A stretch of DNA of 64,000 nt, taken from positions 16,965,001 to 17,029,000 of the forward strand of contig NC_092566.1 in NCBI RefSeq assembly GCF_037975245.1, written 5' to 3'. The stretch's first letter is position 1. Each line of letters opens with the position of its first letter. The notes beneath the pieces were generated by a model, which was not told the origin of the DNA, ran no database searches, and saw only the letters and a program-made list of their open reading frames with translations. This DNA is from Apostichopus japonicus. Its lineage: Eukaryota > Echinodermata > Holothuroidea > Aspidochirotida > Stichopodidae. The position numbers and the translations under genes are program-made. Below, piece by piece: positions 35,960-57,600 of the stretch.

Positions 35960-38110
35960 CTTATAAGAACCAAAATGGCGATGGGTTGAATCGATGTAAG
36001 CACCACATTCCTGGGAATAGTCAACACAGACAAACCGTAATGTGATATAAAGGAATATCAGAGAGTGTAAAGTCCATTTTCATATTGAGTTTACTTATTT
36101 GATGTTCTCTTATTTGTATTATCTGTATCGGGACTCTGCACTGTAAATAGATTCAACACTGTTATGATTTGATTTTTTTACTTTGCAAATGTATTTAGTT
36201 CCTCTGACAAATTTAAATGATAAAATGATAGATTACCTTGGATAGTATGCCACTTATGCATAACTTAGTAATTAGAACATTAGAAATTATAGTTTTAACA
36301 TTGATTCATAAATTTTCACTGAAAATACAAATGTTACCACTTTGAAATTTCCGTGAGGTTAGCAAAAATCTTATTATCTCCAACTGTGATGTTCATTTTC
36401 TATAGTCGTCATTAAAAAAAAGGATGTGTTACTAAATGTGTGGGGAATGTGTGGATCTACGTTTTATTCCTGACAAGAGCTGATAGCGAAGTAATGAACA
36501 GCAAATATCTTGTGAAACTAAATGTCGGAAATCATGAATGTATCGCTCAACTAATGTTGAAGCCTAGCAAAAGGTGTACAGTCTCCAAACTGTGATCGCG
36601 GTCAGGTTATTGCATAGCCTAATGTTGTCCTCAGACCGCAGACAGCACCGTGTCTGCTCATGTTAGGGAGAGATTAAGGATATGTTCACAATAGAAAGAT
36701 AAGGTATAGATTGGTAAATAGACAGATCAATCAATGTAAAACACACACACAAGCACACACACATGCTGACAAAGAACAGATAAACATAAAATAGTTTTTC
36801 GCGTCTGTCGTAAGTTTATCGGGTTAGTTATTAATCCAAAGGTGAAGAGAGTGGCGTTTTATTAACGGTAAGTCATTCTCCTCAGAATATTGACATGAAC
36901 TGTTCTTGTTTAACTTTACAGTACTGGTATATAGATCAATGGCCTACACTCACAGAACAAATTCAAATATAGAAGGAAAAGACAAGACATTGATTTGACA
37001 AGGACGAGAATATTGATATCTGACTCCTTGGCCGAAACTCTACATCAGACAAACATAAATGGTTGAAAGTTGCACAAAGTGTCAACTATATCTATCTATC
37101 ATGTCGTGATATAGCTTAAATATAACAGAAAACTGCAAATTATATGATATCCGTCATCAAATAATATAAAAATAAATTAAACCATTCGATAAGATTATTT
37201 AGTTTCAAATCATGCTCAACGTAATTTAGAGAATTCACGTACACACATCGATATTAAAATACCTGTATATTTATAATTTGTGTTTTAGCTGATCTTCCGT
37301 ATCATTAAAATTACTCTCATGCGAAAATTTTGCGTACATTGTTATTGGACAAACCACTCGTATTTTCAGTTATGACATTGTAAACATAACGCATATATAT
37401 TAAAACAACGTTACATAATATTATATCATATCTATTATTCTTCCAAATTGTGCTAACTAATACTGCTTTTAAATGGTATCAAACCATATGTAATAATCAT
37501 TGCTTTCAAGAAACAGCCACTATACATACCGTCCGTCGTAATGGAACAATTCAGCTTTATATTCACTGTTAAAAGAAGTCAAAACGTCATCTAGGTATTT
37601 AACCAAGTGCTTGATGACCGAAATAAAGTCTTTGCTTGAAGAAGGGTTGATATGCCAGGTAGAGCCCGGGAACAATTATGTCAATGGCTCTTAATTGCTT
37701 TCGCAATTACTATGAAAATTATAATATAAAAAAAAGAGATAAATATAATCCTCTCGCGAAATTTTTCCCTGTCCCACGTCCCTGTGATATCACATTCACA
37801 TAGTTTCACACGTTACAATATATTGACCAGATGCTAGTCTGTGTTTGCAACCTATTATAATACGAAAAACTCGTTATTATTTCAGCTCTTAACAGTATTG
37901 TTTATCACTAATTTATACGACAGAGGATACTGTGTCTTCAGAAAACACAGTGCCAAACGCCTATTCACAGGGATGCGATAAATGTATACTTAGTAGACGT
38001 TGCTAAATACGCGTGGTGCAAATAGGGTGAAATAAAATATCTATAGCATTAGAAAGATTCCTGTCAGGAACTAATTATGTTGCCTCTGTTTAAGATCAGT
38101 ATACTTATAG
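35960..38110. other. Intergenic DNA between genes B and C
   Basis: AT-rich, stop-dense in all frames; a short CA-rich tract near 36742-36763. Promoter elements of gene B should lie just right of 35959, but none stands out. Confidence 0.5.
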
Positions 38111-47980
<9,870 letters not shown>

Positions 47981-48161
47981 CTGTGGTAACAAAAGAGCTA
48001 ACACTTTTATTCCGGTGAAGCAGTAAGAGATATTGGACCGGGCCAACGGTTCTTTACTGCAATGAGCGTACCATTCACACCACGTCATGCTTCAAAACTT
48101 AAGCTAGTTTGTTACCAAGGATATTTCTAATATGATTATAATAATGTGTAAAAGTAAGTTG

Positions 48162-48200
48162 GCCTGACGTTTCGATCCTAGCAGGATCTTCTTCAAAGGC
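48162..48200 (-). ncRNA. Hammerhead-like fold in the left Penelope repeat
   Basis: Minus strand: stem I GCCT, core TTGAAGA (consensus CUGANGA, first base U instead of C), stem II GATCC/GGATC with a TGCTA loop, core GAA, stem III ACGT, cleavage C, closing AGGC. Penelope-like elements are known to carry such ribozymes in their terminal repeats. The C3 change probably weakens or kills it. Confidence 0.6.
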
Positions 48201-49182
48201 TACATTACAAGTAACAGTTACAGTAGAGACAAAAACACGCAAAAGATACAGACAGGTTAATGAGCATGAAGAACATACAGATGCTTTGGAAAAACACCTT
48301 ACTGCCAGGGGCCATAGTACCAGAAGGGTGCGTGAAGCCATTCAGAGAGACCTTATTGTGAGTGCTGCTGTTCCACCTCTAACTTCTAACCCTTCACCCA
48401 TTCAGCATGGTACTTTCAAATGTGATCGTACTTCGAGATGCATCATCTTCAGCCATCACATTGTTGAATCCAATTCCATCACCCGCCACAGCATGCAACT
48501 CACACACAAGACTAAGGATCACATCACTTGCACAACCACTAATGTCATATATCTGATCTGATATCTGATGTAGAGTTTGCGGCATCCAGTATGTTGGCGA
48601 AACCAAAACCCCCCTCAAGAAGCGATTCTATGGTCACAGATCCACAGTCAACACCATGAAGACTGAGACCCCAGTTGGAGGACACTTTAACCTTCCCAAC
48701 CATACCATTAACGACATGTCCTTTCAGGGGATGGAATCCTTAGGTAGCCGTCCTGACCTAGTACGAATCAGCAGAGAGAGGCTGTGGATGCACCGCCTTC
48801 GCACCATTCAAGCTCATGGGCTCAACATTCAGGGAGGACATGACTAACGTTTCTTCTGTCCCCACCCTCCTTCTCAACTTGTGCCCCCCTCTCACTCCTC
48901 TTCTCAAAGCTCTCTTCCACCCTTTTTTCTCCACACCTTTCTGTCTTTGTCCTTCTCCAGTTTATTCCCTACCCCCTTCCCTTAATCCTCTCTTTGTCTC
49001 CCCCCCCCCCCCCACTGTTTATCTCCTACCTCTCCTCTTCCCCTGTTGGTTTCTTTCTTTCTTCTCTCCATCCCTTGTCTACTAATCCCCTTTCATCCAT
49101 CTCTTTGTGTTCACCATGCTCATTAACCTGTCTGTATTTTGTGCGTGTTTTTGTCCCTTCTGTTACTGTTACTTGTCATTTA

Positions 49183-49221
49183 GCCTTTGAAGGAGATCCT
49201 GCTAGGATCGAAACGTCAGGC
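49183..49221 (+). ncRNA. Hammerhead-like fold in the right Penelope repeat
   Basis: Plus strand: the same stems II, III and closing strand as the left copy, core TTGAAGG then AGATCC, so both the first base and the last core base differ from consensus. It faces the left copy. It is probably inactive. Confidence 0.5.
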
Positions 49222-51438
49222 CAACTTTCTTTTACACATTCTCCTACACAGGTTCTCTAGTGGATAAACAGTTTGTTAACAGTTTTATTTTATTATGATT
49301 ATAATAATTATACAATACGAATATATATATATATATATATATATATATCATAAATAATTTCATTAACGCTTTCAAAGTCTTCCATACCGATTCATACTCT
49401 CTCACACACATTCCTTTCTAACCACTTTGTCAAAATTAGCGAGTAACAGATTGTAGTTATTCTAAAGCACTGAACAAGAGGTCGAAATTTGGCGCTATAA
49501 TGTAACCCTACGAATGAATTCATTTAGTTATGTTCGTCTAACTTCTGTTTTGAGACAGTCGATAATTTTATTTTCCCTATACAATGTTTTTCTTCTAGAA
49601 AGAATCGCCAATATTTAGGAGTGAAGTAAATTAGTATCCACCAAATGGTTTATCTCAAAAGGCCAATTCAGCTTATAATGTTTTAGTCAAAACTCCTAGA
49701 GGAAGTCGGAAGTCAAAAGTTAATGCATTTTACGTCCTCCCCCATATCCGTTCCTGTATATTTATTGCTTAACCAAAAAAAAGTAAAAGGAAACGTTTTT
49801 TGAAACAAAAACATAAAACACATGTCTCATCCCATCAAAATTGCAGCGTATTATTATTACTGAGTGATAGGAAGTGGCTTCGAAACTGGGTACTTGGGAG
49901 TATACATCGATGACAGTTTGACCTTTCCTTGCCATGTATCAAAGGCAATAAGCGACGTTTTGACATAGTATCGAGTATCATTTGTTGTGTCTTTCTTTAA
50001 CCAAAATGAAAGTAAAAATAAAACTGTTAGCAAACTGCTTATCAACTAGAGAACCTGTGAAAGAGAACGTGTAAAAGTAAAGAGTTTAAGTTGTTTCTGT
50101 ATGTATGTGTGTATGTATGTATGTATGTATGTATGTATGTATGTATGTATGTTTTCACATTTAGTGCCTTATGGAGACAAATTTGAGCATACAACTATCC
50201 TTATGGCGACACAAATCCTTGTGGAGACAAAAAGTAGGTCTCCACAAGAAATAGTTTTCCCGCTAACTTCTCAGACCACCACAAACCTACTGGAGACGTT
50301 TGAGAAAGGTCACCATAGGGATACCCTTGTGGAGACCATCATAGGTATGCAGACGATGTATACAAACAAAAACAAATGTAATGTAAGTGCTAGGGCGCCC
50401 TCATTTCTTAAGCCTCCACAAGGCTGTTTAAAATACTGCACAGTGAACTGTGAGTTGGAGTCTCCACATGGTCAGTTATACCGCCCTTGTATACTGACCA
50501 CAAAATGAGGAAGAGAGAAATGGTCAAGATAGCTATCACCAAAGTGAGTACAATGTTTAAGCCTTTTTTTGTACCATTTAAAGTTGCACCATTTTTGAAA
50601 GTTAGTTTCGGAATTTTATATCATTCTGCAAGGCCGAACAACATGACTATACAGTCAGTTATATTAAGTAGTAAGTACCAGTTCTGCGAAGGCTACAACA
50701 GTTCCACAGGATCTTGGATTGAAAAAAAAAGACCTAGCCTACTGTATTCTTCCCTTGATTAAACCAGGAACAACAGCATTGCATTGTCATTTATGCCCAA
50801 AGCTATATTTGCATGTCGAGGGTGGGAGGAGGGGGGGGGGGGTCTTTCATGTGTAACATTATTCCACTTATTTCTGTGCTAACTACATGCATTGTAATTT
50901 GTATGTGTCTCGATTGGCTTTGGACATAATCTGATTCGCTCTTTAACAACTGTTCAGGTTAGATAAATTTAAAATATCAAAGAGTGTTTGACAAAGCCAT
51001 GTCAACACATTAATATCTTCAATGGAATTGAGCAGAAATAAAGACTCAATACTAGACCGTTCTTTTTTATGTTTTTTATTAACTGCAGATCACAAGTTTC
51101 AATTCTTTTTTGAATTTGTATCAAGTCATTTTCTTTTTCTTTTCAGCCTTTCTTGCCCCATCCTACAGTATTAGCTGCATTCTCCAGAGGGATTACCCTG
51201 TCAAAGTAAACCAAAATACTTATTCGTGAAAGAATGCAAAAGATGCATTAAACAACTTGTATTACAAACATTGTTGGGAATAACTTAGCATGTTAATGAG
51301 GAGGAGAACTTCGGTTAAAGCAAGTCGCATGTTAAAATAGACACTATGAGGCTGTTTGAACATTACAATCAGATATTTGATAGTGTGTGTTAACATACAG
51401 TGGCCAAATACTGTATTCATTACTTCCTACTTACACAG

Positions 51439-51621
51439 TTAGGGTACATGTAGAATGCTCCAAACCAAATACCCAAGACTAAAAAGAAAAGTGAAGAGGA
51501 GAGTTCCAAGTACAACAGCGATAATTGCAACATGTTTTGCATCTCTTGGTTCTGTGACTTGCACCAACGAAATTGTGCGCCTCACTGGATTCACTGGATT
51601 CATTCTTGCTGTTGGAATGGA
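51439..51621 (-). CDS. Short membrane-anchor frame (weak candidate)
   Basis: After an AG at 51622-51623 the minus strand is open for 60 codons to a TAA at 51439-51441. It contains an internal Met (MNPVNPVRRT) and one strongly hydrophobic helix, VAIIAVVLGTLLFTFLFSLG, close to the C-terminus. It could be the last exon of a single-pass membrane protein or a small membrane protein of 54 residues. No upstream exon is secure. Confidence 0.25.
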   Translation of the reverse strand, partial: SIPTARMNPVNPVRRTISLVQVTEPRDAKHVAIIAVVLGTLLFTFLFSLGYLVWSILHVP

Positions 51622-53189
51622 CTAAGGAGATAAAGTATATAACAAAATGCTGAAGTTCATTACTCGTTGGGAAAAGAGATTTTTTTACCAGGTGCTAATG
51701 TGAGTTTGTACATATGAACATTCCAGATTGAAAATTGTGTATCCAACATTCAAGAGTTTGCTTTCTGTATAGGAGAGTAACTTCCCATTGGACTTGTGAA
51801 TGCAAACTGTGGGAAAAGAAGATGGTAGGGTGACAGATGCAACATGTTAGGGGCTTGCTGTTTCAGCACTTATTGATGAACCGTTAGAACACATCAAATG
51901 ATTAGTGATTTGGTAAGCAAGCTATCCAATAACTGAAAACTTTAATTCCTTTTGTTAATAACATGTGAAAACTATATGAAGGGCACATAGCAGTATAGCA
52001 CAATTATTGTGAAACTTTGTTCAGGCTTGCAACCACTTGGTTTTGGAATTTGGGTTTGGAGGTAAATGTTTTACTTCAGTGATCAGTTCTTGTGTGTGTG
52101 TGTGTGTGTGTGCAGTTTAAGGATGGTTTACCGGTTATCCGAGCAAAATATTTGACTGGTTATAATTTGATGTAAATATGAAACTGCACATATACCTACT
52201 GCATGTACAGGCCTTTGAGCCACTACGGTTTGTGAGCATTTAGCTTTGTGAGATGCACACATGATTGTTTATACTTCTTTGCCTCAAATGCAGTTCAGTA
52301 TTAATTACATTGGTATTTTATTTAACATGGGATTTAAGAATGCAAACAATTTGTAATATTTGGTATAATTAAGTGGCATTATTGTGAAACAAGATAAATA
52401 AGATTACAAGTTAGGTAGAGTTTCTCTTTAAATCTTCAAATATAAAACACTACCATTACTATTGTTATGGGTTGTGCCTTTAGAAGACATTCTATGTAGT
52501 CTTAGAAGAGGTAGGGTGAGAGGGAAGATAACGGTCATGAGCTGAAATAAAGAATTATCACACATATTTTGCACCTTCCTTGTAAAGTTCTTTCTTCTTT
52601 TATTAAAACCTGTGGTCCTACACTCTGCAGCTGTACACTAAGGCCTATATAGTCTTCTATGCCTTTCAGTAATCTTGCACATAACCAGAAAATGATAGGC
52701 CAGCCACTATACCTAAATGTTATTATTTGGGCAAAACAGCTAGTTCACTTGGCGCATATAGTATTACTCAACAAAAATATCTCACTAAACCTACCTTCCA
52801 AGTCTTTAAAATGTGTACTGAGCCAAATGTAGCATGAGAGCCGTCTGGAGACATGTATTTGGCATGTTTAGTGCACAAGCCTCCACAAGACTGGTCTGTA
52901 TAGAGTGTTGAATACACTACTGTATATGTACAGCACACAGGTCATTATAATTACTCTGAGTGGCAAAGTGCATGGGGAACCCCCTTTTTTGTGGACAATA
53001 ATCTGAGAGGGCAATTAAGGGCAGTGGATATGTGAGAATAACACTGCTGATATTCAAGAGAAAGAAAAAACAATTGCAACAAACAAGCACTTAGCATATA
53101 ATGAAAAGTTAAGCCTTTATCAGTTTTGCAATTTGCCCCAAATGTGGTACCACCTTTGCAAGAGTTATCCTGCAACTTTACCTCAATTG

Positions 53190-53395
53190 TTAGCCATGCC
53201 AATCCCAAAATTTCCAATTTTTAAAAGTGAAGGTTACTCCTTGAGTGTCTCCATTTGGCTTGTAAACATATGGGCAACATCTGGCAGATGTAGCCAATAA
53301 ATTACTTTTATTCCATTTAATTTCCTCCTCAGTCATATATGGCTCTCCCTGGCCTCTGGCCACAGTTTCAATCTTGTCATACCATGTAGGCCTGT
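53190..53395 (-). CDS. Protein-like frame of unknown identity (weak candidate)
   Basis: Following a CAG at about 53396 the frame reads PTWYDKIETVARGQGEPYMT, then CCPYVYKPNGD and FKNWKFWDWHG before a stop. The composition (Trp, Cys, Asp, little repetition) is more protein-like than the surrounding noise. I do not recognise the family and no partner exon was found. Confidence 0.2.
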
Positions 53396-54654
53396 GCATG
53401 GACAATCTGAACCCCCCCCCCCACCCTTAAAGAAAGGAAACATCATTGAAATCCTTACATATGAGTTTGAATTGTTCGATGGATTCAGCTGCCAATGACT
53501 CAAGCTCAGCTTTGACTGTGATCTATACTGTAAGTTGTTGACTTGTCAAGAAGAAGCAGAATGCACAGATAAATACATTGCTTTCGTCTTTTGATGATAT
53601 GAATATTTTTTTTCAATCTGACATACTAATGAGATGCAGCAGTACCTGCATGGTGATAGCAAGTCTTCAAAAATTACATATAGGTATATATTTTATTATG
53701 GTCCCTGTTGACCCTTACAATCTTTGACCAGCTTTAAACGTAAAAGGCTCATGGGGCTCAAAGTAGTACACCCGTACACACCAAGAATCAAATTCTACCA
53801 AGCCTCACTTCTTGAGATTTATTTTTTGCAAGGTTATTTGATCCAAAAAGCACCTGTCCAAAAAGCTAGCAACGCGCTTTGAGGCTACGTGACCATATTT
53901 GAATGGGGATGATAACTATACTCGTACCGACCCTGTTATTAGTTTACTGGCACCGACAGCGATTCCAACAAAATGTGTTCATCAAATTCGGGTGATTGAT
54001 GCAGATCGTATTGTTCTGTACATCGCATTAACAATCCACACGTGTATAATAGATGTAATGTGCTAGTACATTGACTGGTATGCTGCAACGTTACACCGAA
54101 GAGGGAACTCCAGCAGGTCTCCAATAGGAAAACCCATAGCAATTCCCCCGCGCTCTTCCTTATGTAGCGACGGAATGTCACAACAGTTACTTCCCATACC
54201 CCCGTTGACTTACTGTTAGGCCATGTTTTTCTTCACCGATAACAGTTCTTTCCTCATTTCATTACACTTTGTCTTAAAATCTTAAGAAAGGTGGAATAAA
54301 TCTCTTCATATCTCAGTGGTTTTCTAGTTTCTATTTAGTATGGCACAATCGGACTTTGGGGGTAAAAAATGTAGAGGTACGCAATTTTTGAAAACCAAAA
54401 TTCACGCGTAAAACACATTACTGAAAGTTCAATTGTGTCTCTATAACACTGGCCCTCCTCTTTCTCTATATTGAATATGCATTACAAATGAATGACAGAT
54501 TCTGTACATTTAAAACTATTGTGATTGGTTAAAATTCTCAATCGGACCTAGAGGTAACAAATGAGAGTTATCGTTAGAAAATATCGACCTTCGTGCCCAA
54601 CCTCGAGAGACGCTATTGTAAACCATTGACCATTACTATCCTAGCTAGGTAACA

Positions 54655-57600
54655 ATGAAGACTCGTGGAAAGAGGGTGAGTAAATACATCAATCTGTAAT
54701 ATTTTCAATTTAGCTGTCCATTGCTTAGGCATATGAGCCAGGGAGTTGAGGGGGACTGCAGCCTCTTCCTCCTTGGAGTTGACCAAAGCAAATTTCTGTG
54801 GCAAATTACTCGAAAAGCCAGGAGAAATCTCAATAGTAATAGGTGGGTGATGATTTCATTTGTGCTTTGTTTCTTCCCTACTGTTTGGCTGTTATGTAGA
54901 ATTTTTAGGTTATATTTATATACAAGTGGGTACAATGCAAGAAGAGAATTACCTCTTCGGGTTGTCATAAACCAAATTTTTCACCCATTTGAATGTGAAG
55001 CTTTCGGTGTAGGTCAAAGGGCATAGGGATCAACAGGAGTCAACATGTGAAAACGTTTGTTAATTTAATATTCCATGAATGTATCAAGGAGGAATTCTCA
55101 TGTTTAGTTGCTGAGGTACTAAATTGAGTTGAATCATCTGTATGGGTTATGGTTTACCCCTCTCATGTATTGACCCTGAATTATCTTACAGTGGTAGTAT
55201 ATTACATAGTTTGCCAATTAGTTAAATTTCACAATGCGTCTTGTGCAGTCACCTTGCTGAATGTGAGAAAATTGAAGTATGCAAAGAGAGAAATATGCAA
55301 GAATTGAATATAAATTTGACCAGATTGCTAATTTTGAATCCCTTGTACATTAAATTAGCTTTAGGGCCTTTCTGTATACTTGCACCTCTACACTGTGTTC
55401 TGCATAAGCACAAACAACTTGCAGTAAAGTAAACTGGCATGGTGGCTGGAGCCCATTGCGGTGCACCATAGCTACTGATTGTACATGCAGTGCAATGCAC
55501 ATTGTCTCTCTTGACACTGACATACTGTTACATGTATCCATATTGTTGAACACATGTTAGAGCTTTAATTTGCAGTATTCAGTAATTGTGTTGTCACTGT
55601 GTTAACTTTTGATATCTTTTAATCTTCCCAAAGGATACAGATGTACCCAACTATGAGCAGGATCACCCTGGTCTTGAGAAGAAGTTCATCAGTGAAAGGA
55701 TTGGTGAGTGCTTTACTAGTAATAACATACATGCATGGCTAAGCAACAAGATATTTTTAGTGGTATTAGAGAAATTATATATTGGAGAGTTGTGTTTGCT
55801 GTTATTCATTTTTAAAGGAAATTGTTCATAGTTTTTCATTTATTTTTTTTAGGATATGGAGTGTTTGCAACACAATCAATTGAGAATGGGGAGTTCTTGC
55901 TGCAGTACAAGGGGGAGAGAATTACAACAGAAGAGGCAGAGGAAAGGGAGGTTGATTACATAAATCGTCAGCTGAGGCACTGCTATCAGTATTTTTATTC
56001 TGATAGAGGCAAGACATTATGGTAAGTTAAATTTCTTTTCGAAGTTTCCTGACCATGTCAGCCAGGCTGATCTGTCAGTGAAAAGTCAATTAGTCTGCTA
56101 GCCTAACATCATTTGTCAGTTGGATTAAAACTACAATTCTGTTTGAGTTAGGTGTCAAATAAAGCTCACTTGATGTAGGTTGGTGCAAGTCAGTTTCCAA
56201 TTTGTACTTCATACTGAAATATGCCAGAAGTCAAACAGAAGTCTCTAGAACTTTTGCTAATGGATCAGTTACCTTACTTCATCCTTTGAACTATGTTGTT
56301 GGCAAATTTTGGGTCGAATTGTGAAAACCTTGTAAACACAATATCTCAAGAAGAAAACCTTGGGCATAACTCATATGTTAGTGTGTTGAAGTACCATATT
56401 AAGGACAAGGAGCCTATTAATTTTGGTAGAGGTCAAAGGTCATTTGGGGTCACCGACGGTCAAATTGTGAAAACCTTGTAAAAACAATATCTCAAGAAGG
56501 AAAGCTTGAGCATACCTCTTGTTTAATGTGTAGGAGTACCATATTGAGGACAAGAAGCCTATTGATTTTGGTTGAGGTCAAAGGTTATTTGTGGTCAAAT
56601 TGTGGAAAACCTTGTAAACATGATACCTCAAGAAGGAAAGCTTAGACAGACCTCATACTGTACTTAGTGTGTAGAAGTCACACATTTAATACAAGAAGCC
56701 TAGTGTTTTTTAAGGAGGTCAAAGGTCATTTGGGCTCACCAGGGGTCAACTTGTGAAACCTTGTAAATGAGACATCTCAAGAAGGGAATCATGGGCAGAC
56801 TTCATATTTGGTTTGTAGAAGTACCACATAAAGTACAATAAAGCCAATTTGATTTTGATGGAGGTCAATATCATTTGGGGTCACCAGGGGTCAAATTGTG
56901 GAAACCTTGTAAAATGTTGCAAGAAAGGAACCTTGGACAGATCTCATATTTTGTTATTAGATATGCCATATCAAATTTAATTAACTTCATTCCCCTCTTA
57001 CCTGCCTCTCTTCACTAAGGCACCTTCCTTAACATAACATCACAAGGGTAGCTTTGGACATGTCTATCACATATTTGGTATGTAATTGTACCACATTGAG
57101 TACAAGAAGCCTAATGTTGGCGGAGGTCAGTGGTTGAGTTCATGAGGGGTGAAATTGTGAAAAGTAGGACATTAAATTTAGTTGCTGATGTATCACTCTT
57201 AGTACAAGAAGCCTGTTGTTGAGGTCAATGGTCATTTCAGGACAGCCCGTGCCTTTGTTAATTTATTGTTTGTCACAACACAATGCGTTGCACTGTAATA
57301 CAAAGATCAAGTATGTTGTACACCCTCAGTATACATTACGTCAGATTCATGAAGAAAAGTGCTCATATTACATCATTGGTAGCACAATGCATTTTTGCAT
57401 TCTGGTTAAGGATTAGTGTTATTTCACTGTGAGTTATTAATGATCATGATTTTGGAATAATCATGTCCTCCATGATAAGGTACTTGTTGGTAGTAATTGT
57501 AATGATACAGGTATTTATAAGTAGAGTGTTAATATTATATTAAAAGTAAGGTATTTATCAGTAGTAGAGTACTCACCATTCCGCAAGATCGCGCTCATGC

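Larger units (their letters stand above)
48125..49300 (+). mobile_element. Degenerate Penelope-like element with GIY-YIG endonuclease and inverted ends
   Basis: On the plus strand, HTDALEKHLTARGH (48280s), IQYVGETKTPLKKRFYGHRS (48590s), TPVGGHFNLPNHTINDMSF and LRTIQAHGLNIQGGHD (to 48845) match the end of Penelope-like reverse transcriptases with their GIY-YIG domain. Stops near 48557-48568 break the frame. The left end (48131-48270) is the reverse complement of 49110-49250, the inverted terminal arrangement of these elements. A pyrimidine-rich stretch (48850-49120) separates the ORF from the right repeat. Confidence 0.8.
49301..54640. other. Intergenic DNA with repeats between gene C and the SET gene
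   Basis: Contains (AT)n at 49320-49350, a piece of the Penelope terminal repeat inverted at about 50010-50075, (GTAT)n at 50101-50152, a G tract near 50830, (GT)n at 52092-52112 and C tract at 53411-53422. Two weak exon-like frames (51439-51621 and 53190-53400, minus strand) are noted separately. No convincing gene. Confidence 0.5.

Noticed and set aside
49857-50045. Minus-strand frame starting with a signal-peptide-like stretch (SSLLTVLFLLSFWL)
   Set aside because: The stretch is homologous to the outer end of the Penelope terminal repeat at 49249-49295 (inverted), so the hydrophobic codons are repeat-derived; also no usable donor.
50101-50508. 135-codon plus-strand frame
   Set aside because: Starts in a (GTAT)n microsatellite and continues in low-conservation sequence without a recognisable domain.
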